A stretch of DNA of 64,000 bases from Bordetella sp. LUAb4 (lineage in GTDB: Bacteria; Pseudomonadota; Gammaproteobacteria; Burkholderiales; Burkholderiaceae_B), in assembly GCF_021325795.1 (NCBI RefSeq), contig NZ_JAHPZX010000002.1:930001-994000 (forward strand), given 5' to 3'. Shown piece after piece: positions 48,389-58,000 of this stretch. The translations under genes and the position numbers were made by a program. Position 1 is the first letter of the stretch; each line of letters begins with the position of its first letter. Below the pieces are notes generated by a model that worked only from the letters and a program-made list of their open reading frames with translations, ran no database searches and was not told where the DNA came from.

Positions 48389-49090
48389 TTACGCGGCGGG
48401 GCGGATGGTGCGTTGTTCGATGCGTTTTTCCGGATTCGCGTTGACCACGATCCGGTGCACGAAGATACCGGGCAGATGAATCTGGTCCGGATCCAGGTCG
48501 CCCGTGTTCACCACCTTCTCCACTTCCACGATGGTGATCTTGCCGGCCTGCGCCACGTTGGGATTGAAGTTGCGCGCGGTCTTGCGGAACACCAGATTGC
48601 CGCTGCGGTCGGCGATATGCGCCTTGACCAGCGACACGTCCGGCAGCAACGACCGCTCCATCACGTATTGATGGCCGTCGAATTCGCGGATTTCCTTGCC
48701 CTCGGCCACCAGCGTACCCACGCCGGTGCGGGTGAAGAAGGCCGGAATGCCGGCGCCGCCTGCGCGCAGCTTTTCCGCCAGCGTGCCCTGCGGCGTGAAT
48801 TCCAGCTCCAGCTCGCCGGACAGGAACTGGCGTTCGAATTCCTTGTTCTCGCCCACGTAGGACGCGATCATCTTGCGGATCTGCCGCGTGGCCAGCAGTT
48901 GGCCCAGGCCGAAACCGTCGACGCCCGCGTTGTTGCTGATGCAGGTCAGCCCCTTGACGCCCGAATCGCGCAAGGCGGCGATCAGCGCTTCCGGGATGCC
49001 GCACAGCCCGAAGCCTCCCACGGCAATCATTTGGCCGTCCTTCACAACGCCGGCCAACGCCTCGGCGGCGCTCGCATAAACCTTGTCCAT
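48389..49090 (-). CDS. 3-oxoacid CoA-transferase subunit A
   Basis: Alpha subunit of 233 residues. Family features: [20 protein letters not shown] near the N-terminus (the glycine-rich CoA-binding loop), [37 protein letters not shown] and [13 protein letters not shown]. It is immediately upstream of subunit B. Fatty-acid or ketone-body metabolism is consistent with the nearby thioesterase and ETF-ubiquinone oxidoreductase genes. Confidence 0.93.
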   Translation of the reverse strand: MDKVYASAAEALAGVVKDGQMIAVGGFGLCGIPEALIAALRDSGVKGLTCISNNAGVDGFGLGQLLATRQIRKMIASYVGENKEFERQFLSGELELEFTPQGTLAEKLRAGGAGIPAFFTRTGVGTLVAEGKEIREFDGHQYVMERSLLPDVSLVKAHIADRSGNLVFRKTARNFNPNVAQAGKITIVEVEKVVNTGDLDPDQIHLPGIFVHRIVVNANPEKRIEQRTIRPAA

Positions 49091-49438
49091 CGCTCCAACT
49101 CCAGTAAGGTCAATAAACGGCCTGTCCCGTATTCCGCCGCGTCCCCGCAGGGCCCGGCGCGGGTGGCCGGATTTGGTGTTATTGGTCCAGCAAGACTACG
49201 CAATCGGCCGCCGCTTGTATCCCTGCTCGTATCACTGCGCGTACGTGCGGCCGATGGGCGCGGTCGATTTTACGGGTGAATGCCGCAACGCGGAAACGTC
49301 CGTGGGGCGGACAGTCACTGAATCATCCTTCAGTACGGTCGGCTGCGCGGCCATGCCCCGCGCCGAAGTACAGTGCCCCGCGCCCGACCTGTTTCTATTG
49401 TCCGGCAGAAAGCGTCCCCCCGCTCATCACCTTGCCCT
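49091..49438. other. Intergenic region upstream of the CoA-transferase operon
   Basis: No supported gene. It should contain the minus-strand promoter for the CoA-transferase pair and the end of the thioesterase transcript. ATCGGCCGC/GCGGCCGAT arms (about 49202-49253) form a wide inverted repeat. No convincing promoter or T-run terminator was seen. Confidence 0.45.
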
Positions 49439-49939
49439 TTACCCCGCGACTCGAACGCCATCGGCTGTGCACGCCGCCGGTGGCGCCAAGACCCGGGCCA
49501 GCGCGGCCAGGGTCGCCTCGGGCCAGGGGGCGGACCGGTTGGCGACGTAGTCCATCCAGACCAGGACATTACGGCCGCGGGCGTAGGGTCCGCCGCCCTC
49601 CTCGCCCACTTTGTCGAGAACCAGTTCGAATTCCATGCTGGACCGGCCGATACGGGTCAAGGTGTGCGTCACGCGCACCGTGGCGGGATACGTGAGCGGA
49701 CGCAGGAAGTCGCAGGACGCATGGGCCAGGATAGGCCCATCGTCAGCCGGCAGACGCAAGTCGGCGCCGTACAGGATCTGCATGCGCGCCTCTTCCATCA
49801 GGCGGAAGTACAGCGTGTTGTTCAAATGATTGAGGGCGTCGGAATCACCCCAGCGCAGGGGGAGCTCGCAGATATGCGTGGCGCCTGCGACAAGCGTGGC
49901 GCCGGGCTCGAAACTGGAATCCGAAGTTGACGTTGACAT
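49439..49939 (-). CDS. Acyl-CoA thioesterase (4-hydroxybenzoyl-CoA thioesterase-like hotdog fold)
   Basis: A 166-residue hotdog-fold protein. LPLRWGDSDALNHLNNTLYF carries the catalytic-aspartate motif (D-x-x-x-H-x-N-N) of YbgC/FadM-like thioesterases. ASCDFLRPLTYPATVRVTHT and SSMEFELVLDK continue the fold. The start at 49939 has CAGG upstream; the longer frame to 50083 was rejected. It is divergent from the ETF-QO gene, 176 bases apart, consistent with fatty-acid oxidation. Confidence 0.85.
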   Translation of the reverse strand: MSTSTSDSSFEPGATLVAGATHICELPLRWGDSDALNHLNNTLYFRLMEEARMQILYGADLRLPADDGPILAHASCDFLRPLTYPATVRVTHTLTRIGRSSMEFELVLDKVGEEGGGPYARGRNVLVWMDYVANRSAPWPEATLAALARVLAPPAACTADGVRVAG

Positions 49940-50115
49940 GGAAAACCTGAAGAAATAAGGCGGCGAGCGATGGGTTTCAGCCGCCCATGCCGCGCGGCAC
50001 GCGCGAACTTTGTTCGCGGCTGCAATACAATCGCGGGTTGAGTCTGGATCATACTTCCAGCCGACGTCGCCACGAGGCGGCATTCATGGCCAGGGATAAA
50101 GAGGGGCAAGAGCGC

Positions 50116-51762
50116 ATGTCAGAACGCGAAAGTATGGAATACGACGTTGTCGTGGTGGGTGGCGGGCCTGGTGGCCTGGCCGCCGCGATCCGCCTGAAGC
50201 AATTGGCGGCCGAGAAAAACCACGAGATCAGCGTCTGTGTCCTGGAGAAAGGCGCCGAGCTGGGCGCGCACATCCTGTCCGGCGCGGTCATGGACCCCGG
50301 CGCGCTGACTGAGCTGATCCCCGACTGGAAAGAAAAAGGCGCGCCGCTGAAAGTGGCCGTCACCGAGGACAAATTCCTGTTCCTCAGCGCCAACGGCGCG
50401 CGCCAGACGCCCGATTGGATGCTGCCCGAATGCTTCCACAACAAGGGCAACTACATCGTCCGCCTGGGCGACGTGGTGCGCTGGCTGGGCGAGCAGGCCG
50501 AAGCGCTGGGCGTGGACATTTTCCCCGGCTTCGCCGCCGCCGGCGTGCTGTATGACGAGCAGGGCGCCGTGCGCGGCGTCGTCACCGGCGACATGGGCGT
50601 GGCGCGCGACGGCAGCCACACCGACCAGTACCAGCCCGGCATGGAATTGCTGGGCCGCTACACCATCTTCGCCGAGGGCTCGCGCGGCCAGCTGGGCCGC
50701 GAACTGATCGCCCGCTACAAGCTGGACCAGAACGTCGACCCGCAGGCCTACGGCATCGGCCTGAAGGAATTGTGGGAAGTCGACCCGGCGCAGGCGCGCC
50801 CCGGCCTGGTGGTGCACACGGCCGGCTGGCCGCTGGACGCCGACACGTATGGCGGCTCCTTCCTCTATCACCTGGACAACAACCTGGTGGCGGTGGGCAT
50901 GGTGGTGGGCCTGGATTACGCCAATCCCTGGCTGTCGCCCTTCGAGGAATTCCAGCGCTACAAGACGCATCCGGCCATCCGCCCCACGTTCGAGGGTGGC
51001 AAGCGCATCGCCTATGGCGCGCGCGCCATCACCGCCGGCGGCCTGCTGGCCCTGCCCAAGCTGGTGTTTCCGGGCGGCGCCCTGGTGGGCTGCGAAGCCG
51101 GCTTCCTCAATGCCTCGCGCATCAAGGGCAGCCACGCCGCCATCAAGACCGGCGCCATGGCCGCCGAAGCCGCGTTCGACGCGCTGGTGGCCGACCGCCG
51201 CCAGGACGAACTGGCCGCCTACCCCACCGCCTTCAAGAACTCCTGGCTGCACGCCGAACTGAACAAGGCGCGCAATTTCAAGCAGTGGTTCAAGAAGGGC
51301 CGCACCGTTGCCACCTTGATGACCGGCATCGAGCAGTGGCTGCTCAAGGGCAAGATGCCCTGGACCATCCATAAGACCAAGCCCGACTACGCCTGTCTGC
51401 AGCCGGCCTCGGAATGCGCGCGCATCGACTATCCCAAGCCGGACGGCAAGCTCACTTTCGACCGCCTGAGTTCGGTGTTCATCTCGAACACCAACCATGA
51501 CGAGAATGAACCCGTCCACCTGACGCTCAAGGATCCCAGCGTGCCGGTGGCCGTCAACCTGGCCAAATATGGCGGCCCGGAGGCGCGCTACTGTCCGGCC
51601 GGGGTGTACGAATTCGTCAAGGACGACCACGGTGCCGACCGCTTGCAGATCAACGCGCAGAACTGCGTGCACTGCAAGACCTGCGACATCAAGGATCCCA
51701 CGCAGAACATCGTGTGGGTGGCGCCGCAAGGGGGCGAAGGTCCCGTCTACAGCGGCATGTAG
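50116..51762 (+). CDS. Electron-transfer flavoprotein-ubiquinone oxidoreductase
   Basis: Membrane-associated FAD and 4Fe-4S enzyme passing electrons from ETF to ubiquinone; 548 residues. The N-terminal FAD-binding motif is DVVVVGGGPGGLAAAIRLKQ. GLKELWEVDP and GCEAGFLNASRIKGSHAAIK follow. The cluster cysteines lie in ARYCPAGVYEF and NAQNCVHCKTCDIKDPTQNI, four in all. The start at 50116 (MSERESMEYD) has AGGGG 9 bases upstream; the ATGs at 50086 and 50131 are alternatives. It links beta-oxidation and amino-acid dehydrogenases to respiration. Confidence 0.95.
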   Translation: MSERESMEYDVVVVGGGPGGLAAAIRLKQLAAEKNHEISVCVLEKGAELGAHILSGAVMDPGALTELIPDWKEKGAPLKVAVTEDKFLFLSANGARQTPDWMLPECFHNKGNYIVRLGDVVRWLGEQAEALGVDIFPGFAAAGVLYDEQGAVRGVVTGDMGVARDGSHTDQYQPGMELLGRYTIFAEGSRGQLGRELIARYKLDQNVDPQAYGIGLKELWEVDPAQARPGLVVHTAGWPLDADTYGGSFLYHLDNNLVAVGMVVGLDYANPWLSPFEEFQRYKTHPAIRPTFEGGKRIAYGARAITAGGLLALPKLVFPGGALVGCEAGFLNASRIKGSHAAIKTGAMAAEAAFDALVADRRQDELAAYPTAFKNSWLHAELNKARNFKQWFKKGRTVATLMTGIEQWLLKGKMPWTIHKTKPDYACLQPASECARIDYPKPDGKLTFDRLSSVFISNTNHDENEPVHLTLKDPSVPVAVNLAKYGGPEARYCPAGVYEFVKDDHGADRLQINAQNCVHCKTCDIKDPTQNIVWVAPQGGEGPVYSGM

Positions 51763-51794
51763 TCGGCGTTGCGGCTACCCCATCGCGCCAGCCC

Positions 51795-52757
51795 ATGACC
51801 GCCCCCTCTGCCCGAGACTCCGCCGCCGAACGCGTGTTGCTGGTGGGCGGCGGCGATCTTGGAATGCGCGTGGCGGCGCGCCTGCTTGGGGCGCATGCGA
51901 TGCAGCCGGGGCAGGCATCGCCCGCGGCGCAAATGCCGCCGGTGGCGGCCGGCGCTCTGGCGCCCGCCGCCGATCCAGCCGCGCCCCGCGCGCTGTGGGT
52001 GCTACGTCGCCACCCGCCGGCCGGCGATGGCAGTAGCAAAACCCCGCTGCAATGGCTGGCCGGCGATGTCAGCCGCCCAGACTCCCTGACCGCCCTGCCG
52101 CGCGGCATCACCCACGTGGTCTATGTCCTGGCGCCGGACTCGCGCGATCCCCAGGCTTACCGGGACGTCTTCCTCGACGGGCCGCGCAACCTGCTGGCCG
52201 CCCTCGACACCAGCGCCTTGCGCCGCCTGGTGTTCGTGTCCTCCTCCGCGGTCTATGGCGACCATGACGGCGGCTGGATAGACGAAGACACGGCACCCGC
52301 CCCACAAGGCAAGAACGGCGAAATCCTGCTGCAAGCCGAACAATGGCTGGCCGAACAGCGCCTGCCTGTCACGGCCCTGCGCCTGGCCGGCCTGTACGGC
52401 CCCGGCCGCGTGCAACTGCTGGAACGCCTGCGCCTGGGCCAGGCCCGCGTCCCGCGCGCGGTTCCCCACTGGGCCAACCGCATGCACGCGGACGATGCGG
52501 CGGCGGCGATCGCCCATCTGGTCCATCTGGCGGACGCCCTGCCCGTCTATCTGGGCGCGGATGACACGCCGCTGCCACTGGACGTCCTCTACGATCACCT
52601 CGCCCGCCTGCTGGGCGTGCCCCCGCCCGCCGACGGTCCGGCACCGGGCGGCGTAGGCAGCAAACGCATGCGCAATAACCGGCTGCGCGCGAGCGGGCTG
52701 CACCTCGCCTGGCCCGATGCGCGCCAGGGCTATGCACGGCTGATCGAATCGCTGTAA
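51795..52757 (+). CDS. NAD-dependent epimerase/SDR-family protein (YeeZ-like)
   Basis: A 320-residue Rossmann-fold protein of the extended SDR/epimerase superfamily. The nucleotide motif is LLVGGGDLGMRVAARLL at about residues 15-31. An alanine/proline-rich insertion follows (36-65). HVVYVLAPDSRDPQAYRDVF, VFVSSSAVYGDHDGGWIDED and LRLAGLYGPGR are family segments. The usual YxxxK catalytic pair is not evident: EILLQAEQWL stands at that place. It may therefore bind NAD(P) without classic dehydrogenase chemistry. It lies 32 bases after the ETF-QO gene. Confidence 0.8.
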   Translation: MTAPSARDSAAERVLLVGGGDLGMRVAARLLGAHAMQPGQASPAAQMPPVAAGALAPAADPAAPRALWVLRRHPPAGDGSSKTPLQWLAGDVSRPDSLTALPRGITHVVYVLAPDSRDPQAYRDVFLDGPRNLLAALDTSALRRLVFVSSSAVYGDHDGGWIDEDTAPAPQGKNGEILLQAEQWLAEQRLPVTALRLAGLYGPGRVQLLERLRLGQARVPRAVPHWANRMHADDAAAAIAHLVHLADALPVYLGADDTPLPLDVLYDHLARLLGVPPPADGPAPGGVGSKRMRNNRLRASGLHLAWPDARQGYARLIESL

Positions 52758-52965
52758 AGTGCGCGGGTCCGAGTGACGGGTCCAAGGATGTTCCGCATCG
52801 ACGCAGGCCTACCAGGCCTGTTTCCAGACGACTTTGCAGGGGCAAGACACCACCTGTCTGTTACCTAAACTTTGTCGCTACATAGACACAAATAGCGTAT
52901 GCTGCCGTCACACGGGGTGCCCAACAATGGGCCCACGTGCCGTTCCACGTAGACGGGAGCCGCTT

Positions 52966-53859
52966 ATGCTAGACCATGTCCAAGCGTTTCGCCCAACCGC
53001 CTTACAAGTCGATCTGGCGCGCCGTATCGCCCGTGAAATCCTGGCTGGCGCGCATGTGACGGGGACTCACCTGTCGGAAGAATTACTGGCGCGGCAATAT
53101 CAGGTCTCGCGCACGCCGGTGCGCGCCGCGCTCAAGCTGCTGGCGATGCAGGACATGATTGCCTACAAGCAGAACAGCGGCTATTTCGTCCGTGAGCTGG
53201 CCGACGGCGCGCAAACGCCCGAATGGCAGTCGCAGGGGCTGACCAGCGACGAACTCTATCGCATCCTGATCGAAGACCGCGCCAGCCGCCTGCTGCCGGA
53301 CACCTTCACCGACCGCGACCTGCTGCTGCGCTATGCCGTGACGCGCAGCGTGCTGGCCAAGACCCTGGTGCGCCTGAGCGCCGAAGCGCTCATCGAAAAG
53401 CGCAAGGGCCACGGCTGGCGCTTTCCCAATTCACTGGAAGATGCGCAAGCGCGCGCGGAAAGCTTCCGCTTCCGTTCCGCGGTGGAATGCGCCGGGCTGC
53501 TGGAGCCGGAGTTCCGCGCGGACACGACCGCGCTGCTGCGCATGCAGGCCAGCCATCTGACGCTGGCCGAGGAAAACGATCCGGACACCATGGCGCGGGA
53601 ATTCTTCACGCTGAATGCGGAATTCCATGAAATGCTGGCGCGCTTTTCCGGCAACCGCTTCGTGTTGCAGACCGTGCAGCAGCAGAATCAATTACGCCGG
53701 TTGGCCAGCCGCGCCACGCTGTTCCAGTTGCCCCGCTATGCCGCATCCATCCGGGAACATCTGCAGATCATCCAGGCAGTGTCGGACAAGGAACTGGAAT
53801 TCGCGTCGGCGCTGATGCGCCAGCACCTGCGGCTGGATTACCGCGCCACCGGTACGTAG
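52966..53859 (+). CDS. GntR/FadR-family regulator with two winged-helix segments and an FCD domain
   Basis: A 297-residue GntR-type regulator. The first winged helix (about residues 12-77) includes THLSEELLARQYQVSRTPVR and LKLLAMQDMIAYKQNSGYFV. A second GntR-like winged helix seems to follow (about 93-154: DELYRILIEDRAS, FTDRDLLLRYAVTRSVLAKT, LVRLSAEALIEKRKGHGWRF). The FCD ligand domain (about 162-293) keeps possible metal histidines H221, H265 and H287. The start at 52966 has GGGAG 7 bases upstream. It converges on ltaE, 14 bases apart. The target is unknown. Confidence 0.87.
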   Translation: MLDHVQAFRPTALQVDLARRIAREILAGAHVTGTHLSEELLARQYQVSRTPVRAALKLLAMQDMIAYKQNSGYFVRELADGAQTPEWQSQGLTSDELYRILIEDRASRLLPDTFTDRDLLLRYAVTRSVLAKTLVRLSAEALIEKRKGHGWRFPNSLEDAQARAESFRFRSAVECAGLLEPEFRADTTALLRMQASHLTLAEENDPDTMAREFFTLNAEFHEMLARFSGNRFVLQTVQQQNQLRRLASRATLFQLPRYAASIREHLQIIQAVSDKELEFASALMRQHLRLDYRATGT

Positions 53860-53873
53860 GCGGCGCGCTGCCC

Positions 53874-54890
53874 TCACGCCGTGGCGAAATAGGACTTGAA
53901 GATCGCGATGGTGCGATCGATGTCCGCTTCCGACACGTCCAGGTGCGTGACCAGCCGCATGGCGGCGCCATACACCGGCTTGATCATCAGCCCCTGCTCC
54001 TTGGCGTAGGCACCCAGCGGCTCGCAATGCTCCGGCGCCACCGCGGCGAACACCATATTGGTGGCTTGGCCGCTCACCGTCACGCCGTCGATGGCTGCCA
54101 ATCCCCGCGCCAGGCGCTCGGCGTTGGCATGATCCCGCGCCAGGCGCTCGATGTTGTTTTCCAAGGCATACAGGGCGCCCGCCGCCAGCATGCCTGACTG
54201 GCGCATGCCGCCGCCCAGCACTTTGCGCCAGCGGCGCGCACCGTCGATCAGCGCCCGGCTGCCGACCAGCACCGACCCGACCGGCGCCCCCAGGCCTTTG
54301 GAAAAGCAGATGGAAACGGAGTCGAACGGCGCGCACAGTTCAGCGATGGACTTGCCGCTGGCCACCGCGGCGTTGCAGACGCGTGCGCCGTCCAGATGGA
54401 CGCCCAGTTCGTGCTTGCGCGCGAACGCCGCCGCTTCGACGATGTAGTCCTGCGGAATCACTTGGCCGTGAAAGGTGTTCTCCAGCGCCAGCAGCCGCGT
54501 CCGGGCGTAATGCGGGTCGCCCAGCGGCTTGATCGCCGCGGCCAGCTTGGCGATAGGCAGCGACCCGTCGTCGGCGTGCTCGATGGGCTGCGGCTGGACG
54601 CTGCCCAGCACCGCCGCGCCGCCGCCCTCGTACTTATAGGTATGGGCCAGCTGACCCACCAGATATTCATCGCCACGGCCGCAATGGGCCATGATGCCGG
54701 CCAGATTGCTCTGGGTGCCGGTGGGGAAGAACAGGCCGGCTTCCTTGCCGGCCCGCTCCGCCGTGCGCGCCTGCAGGCGCTGGACGGTGGGGTCGTCGCC
54801 CATGACGTCGTCGCCCACCTCGGCGGCGGCCATGGCGGCGCGCATGGCGGCGCTGGGCCGGGTGACGGTATCGCTGCGTAAATCGATCAT
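53874..54890 (-). CDS. ltaE: Low-specificity L-threonine aldolase
   Basis: PLP enzyme of 338 residues splitting threonine/allo-threonine to glycine and acetaldehyde. The N-terminus is MIDLRSDTVTRPS, then GDDVMGDDPTVQRLQ, FFPTGTQSNLAGI, the substrate region ALENTFHGQVIP and HLDGARVCNAAVASG. The PLP-binding lysine is K198 in ICFSKGLGAPVGS. AAGGGA lies 6 bases before the ATG. Its first about 100 bases have a degenerate second copy at 63484-63588, beyond the Tc genes, making it the left border of the accessory region. Confidence 0.94.
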   Translation of the reverse strand: MIDLRSDTVTRPSAAMRAAMAAAEVGDDVMGDDPTVQRLQARTAERAGKEAGLFFPTGTQSNLAGIMAHCGRGDEYLVGQLAHTYKYEGGGAAVLGSVQPQPIEHADDGSLPIAKLAAAIKPLGDPHYARTRLLALENTFHGQVIPQDYIVEAAAFARKHELGVHLDGARVCNAAVASGKSIAELCAPFDSVSICFSKGLGAPVGSVLVGSRALIDGARRWRKVLGGGMRQSGMLAAGALYALENNIERLARDHANAERLARGLAAIDGVTVSGQATNMVFAAVAPEHCEPLGAYAKEQGLMIKPVYGAAMRLVTHLDVSEADIDRTIAIFKSYFATA

Positions 54891-54927
54891 GCTGGTTCCC
54901 TTGCTACGGTTCTGTCGCTGACGTTCT

Positions 54928-54949
54928 ACCGCCGGCCTTCGCCGGCGGT
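54928..54949. repeat. REP-like hairpin between ltaE and the Tc genes
   Basis: ACCGCCGGC (54928-54936) and GCCGGCGGT (54941-54949) flank CTTC, a perfect 9-base stem; a TTCG-like tetraloop is possible. No T-run follows on either strand. It could be a repetitive extragenic palindrome or the weak end of the Tc transcript. No second copy was noticed in the window. Confidence 0.45.
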
Positions 54950-55075
54950 CCCCGCCTTGCGCGGGCTACCGGAACAGGCCATAGAGTATCAGGACCGGAC
55001 CATCACATTCGAACGATTACGCCGCGCCTCCATCAATACCCAGGGGGTGCGAGGGGAGGCTTACGCCCCACCCGC

Positions 55076-58000
55076 CTACGACCCCACCCCCGTTTTAACG
55101 GCCGCCGCGAAACCTGCCCCCCCATCGCGCGCCGTATAGCGCACCGTCACGATGACGTCATCCAGGCTCCCCAGTACTACCGCCTGATCGGCGGCGGTGG
55201 GATTGGGGAAGGTCAGCGTCCAGTTGGATGCCGCCCCGCTGCCTTCGAAGGGTAGATAGCGCTCGTCACCGAAGCTCAACGTGAACAGACCACCGTCATC
55301 GATGCCGCTGGACAAGGCCACCTGCTGGTTGGCATTCAGGTTGCGGATGACATTGCCGCCATTGTGTGTGGAGTCCTTCACTATCCCAGCCATGTCCGTC
55401 GCGTCCGCGGCGCAGACGAATGTACTGCCGGTCTGCAACAGCATGGCCCGGACATTCTGCATCGGCCCTACCGCGGCCGGCAGCGTAATCGTGACGCTCG
55501 CGATACGCCGCATATAGTGGCTGGGATAATCATCGTAGAAGTCCTTCTCCGTAAACCCGAACGTGAAAACGCCGCCCTTGGCCTTGGCTGCCCAATCGGC
55601 TTCTGACAAGCCCAGCAGCCCCTTCACCGAGAAAGTGCGCGTGATTTCCAGGTTGCGTGTGTTGCGGCTGGAATACCACGCCGCTTCCATCTGCATCATC
55701 GCCAGCTGCAACGTCTCTCCCGCCAGCATGCCTTGGTGTTGACTGTTCCACGCACTCCCGCCGATGAACTGGGTCGTGAAATCCCCCAACTCATACTGCC
55801 AGCATTTCTGCGCCAGCAGGCAGAGCCCCATGGTCGCGTCGTAAGCCTGGTGATACAGCGCCGCCATCTGCCCCGCCAGCCATTGATAAAGCGCCTCGTT
55901 GGTGTAGCGCCGGTTCAGGAACGCCAGCATCTCCAGCATCTGCACATGTTGCGCCTCGGATTGCGCCTTGGCGTTGCGCGCCGCGGCGATCTGGATGCTC
56001 TGCGTTTTTATCTGCTGCCGCAGATTCTCCACCTCGCGCTTGGACTGATCCAGCGTTTGCTCCCATTCCTGCTGTCGCCTTGCATAGGACGCCATGATCC
56101 CCGTCTGCGAACCGCGGAAGGACACGACCTGGCTTTCGATACTGGCTGCCGTGGCGATGCCCCGCAGCGGGGCTCCATAATGCATGCCGCCGTTAGCAAG
56201 GCCGAAAACGTTGGGCAGCGAATCCATGGCCCCGGCCGTAATATTCATGGCCGTGGCGGTCAATGATTGCGCCTGCGCCTTCTGTGCCTGCGCCATCGCG
56301 GACTGCTCGCCGTCGGACAAACCGACATTCACCAGTTCCTGGTAATAATCCTGCCGTTCGATTGCCGCGGCCAGGCTCAGTTTCATCGAGTCCAACGAAC
56401 CCTGCGCGATATCGATCGCCTGCTGATTCGCCGTCTTGGTGAAGGACCACAGATCGAGCAACTGCGTTTGCTGCAGCATTTCCTGTTGCCGGCCATCGAT
56501 CGAGCCACGATAACCCAGCAACTGCTGGCCGAAGCCGCACAAGGTGCCTATCGCCTTCTGCGCCAGACCCGACAGAACGTTGTAGCGATACGGCGGATAG
56601 ATACGCGTCACGCCTGCCACGCTACCGCCCAGGGTGCCGTTGCGCGCGTCGCGGCGCAGCAGCATCTCCGGATCGAGCGGCGTTGCGTAAGGGCCGATAT
56701 CGATGGGATTGCCATTGATATCCAGGTTGTGGCGCAGGTTGTAGCGCCGGGCGTCGATGGTGTCCCAGAATCCGTACAACTTCCGATTGATGGGCGGATG
56801 GAAATACGTGGCGAAGTTATGTCCCAGTTGCACCAGGCCACCCACATGGGGCGACAGGGACCAGCCTGCGGCGCTTGTCACCTTGGCCTCGAAATCCTCC
56901 AACGGTTCAGCGTAAGCGCTCGAGACGGGATTGGCGCCGGCATCGAACACGGATAATCGCTGCGAACCGGTCCAGCGCAACGACTCCCTGAGATAAGGAC
57001 GCACCCCAAGCACGGCATGCGCATAGGTGTAGTACTGCATCGCCTGATTCAGGCTATCGGGCGTCAGCATGCGGTAATACTGGTCGCCGATGTCCAGCAG
57101 CAGCGAGATGTAGTCCATATACGCGCCCGCCCGGAAATGCACCGGATCGATGTAGCTGACCGCATACGGATCGGTGAACATGGCCAGGGTCTTGTGGAAA
57201 GGCTTGGCGGACGACGCCGAGCCCGGCGCGATAGGCACGACTTTCCAGTAATTCGGTTCCGGGGTGCCATTTTCTTCGTCTTCCACCGTCAACGCCTGCG
57301 CCCTGGGATCGAAGATGCGGCTCTGCCAGCGCAACGCTTCCCTGAATTGCGACTGGCTGCGCAGCGTGTAGGCCGTCATCGCCGGCGCGTGATAGAAAAG
57401 CTCCCAGAAATACAGGCTGTTGGAACCGTGAAAATCCATCGGCTGTGCCTCGCCATCAGTCTTGTCGACGCTAGGCTCGGGCGTATGCTGGGTCTTCCAA
57501 TCGTATAGTTCCGCCAACCCCAGGTTTGCGTCGTGAATCAAGGTTGACGTGAAGAGTGTGTTCAGGCGGACATTGGGATAGGGGATGGTCGTGTCCGCGT
57601 CTATACCGGCGACTGGGACGTCACCGGTTTCCGCGGCGGCGCTCACGCCATCCTTCTTGACGAGGCGTTTGATGCCTAGGAGGTTCAGTAACTGCGCTTC
57701 GCCCTCCGCCGGATCCCCATCAGTTACCGTCGTATGGTCGATGACGGGGGTCACCATCTCCGTCAGCGGCCAAGCGTGATACGCCGTCCAGAAAGCGCGG
57801 CGTGCCGAGACACGAGTGGTCGCGGTGCTGGCGCTGTCGAACGATCGAAAGGTGATATACGTATAAAGGTATTGCGGATCGAGCCGCTTATCCAGATCGA
57901 TGGATTCAAGCTGGTACTGAACCGAGCTGTACGACCCCAGTGCGGTGTATGGGGCCGATTGCTTAGTTGGTGTGACACTCGTCAGATCTACCGGTTGATC

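Noticed and set aside
50119-51729. 536-codon minus-strand open frame opposite ETF-QO
   Set aside because: Shadow of a highly conserved plus-strand enzyme; no ribosome binding site or domain.
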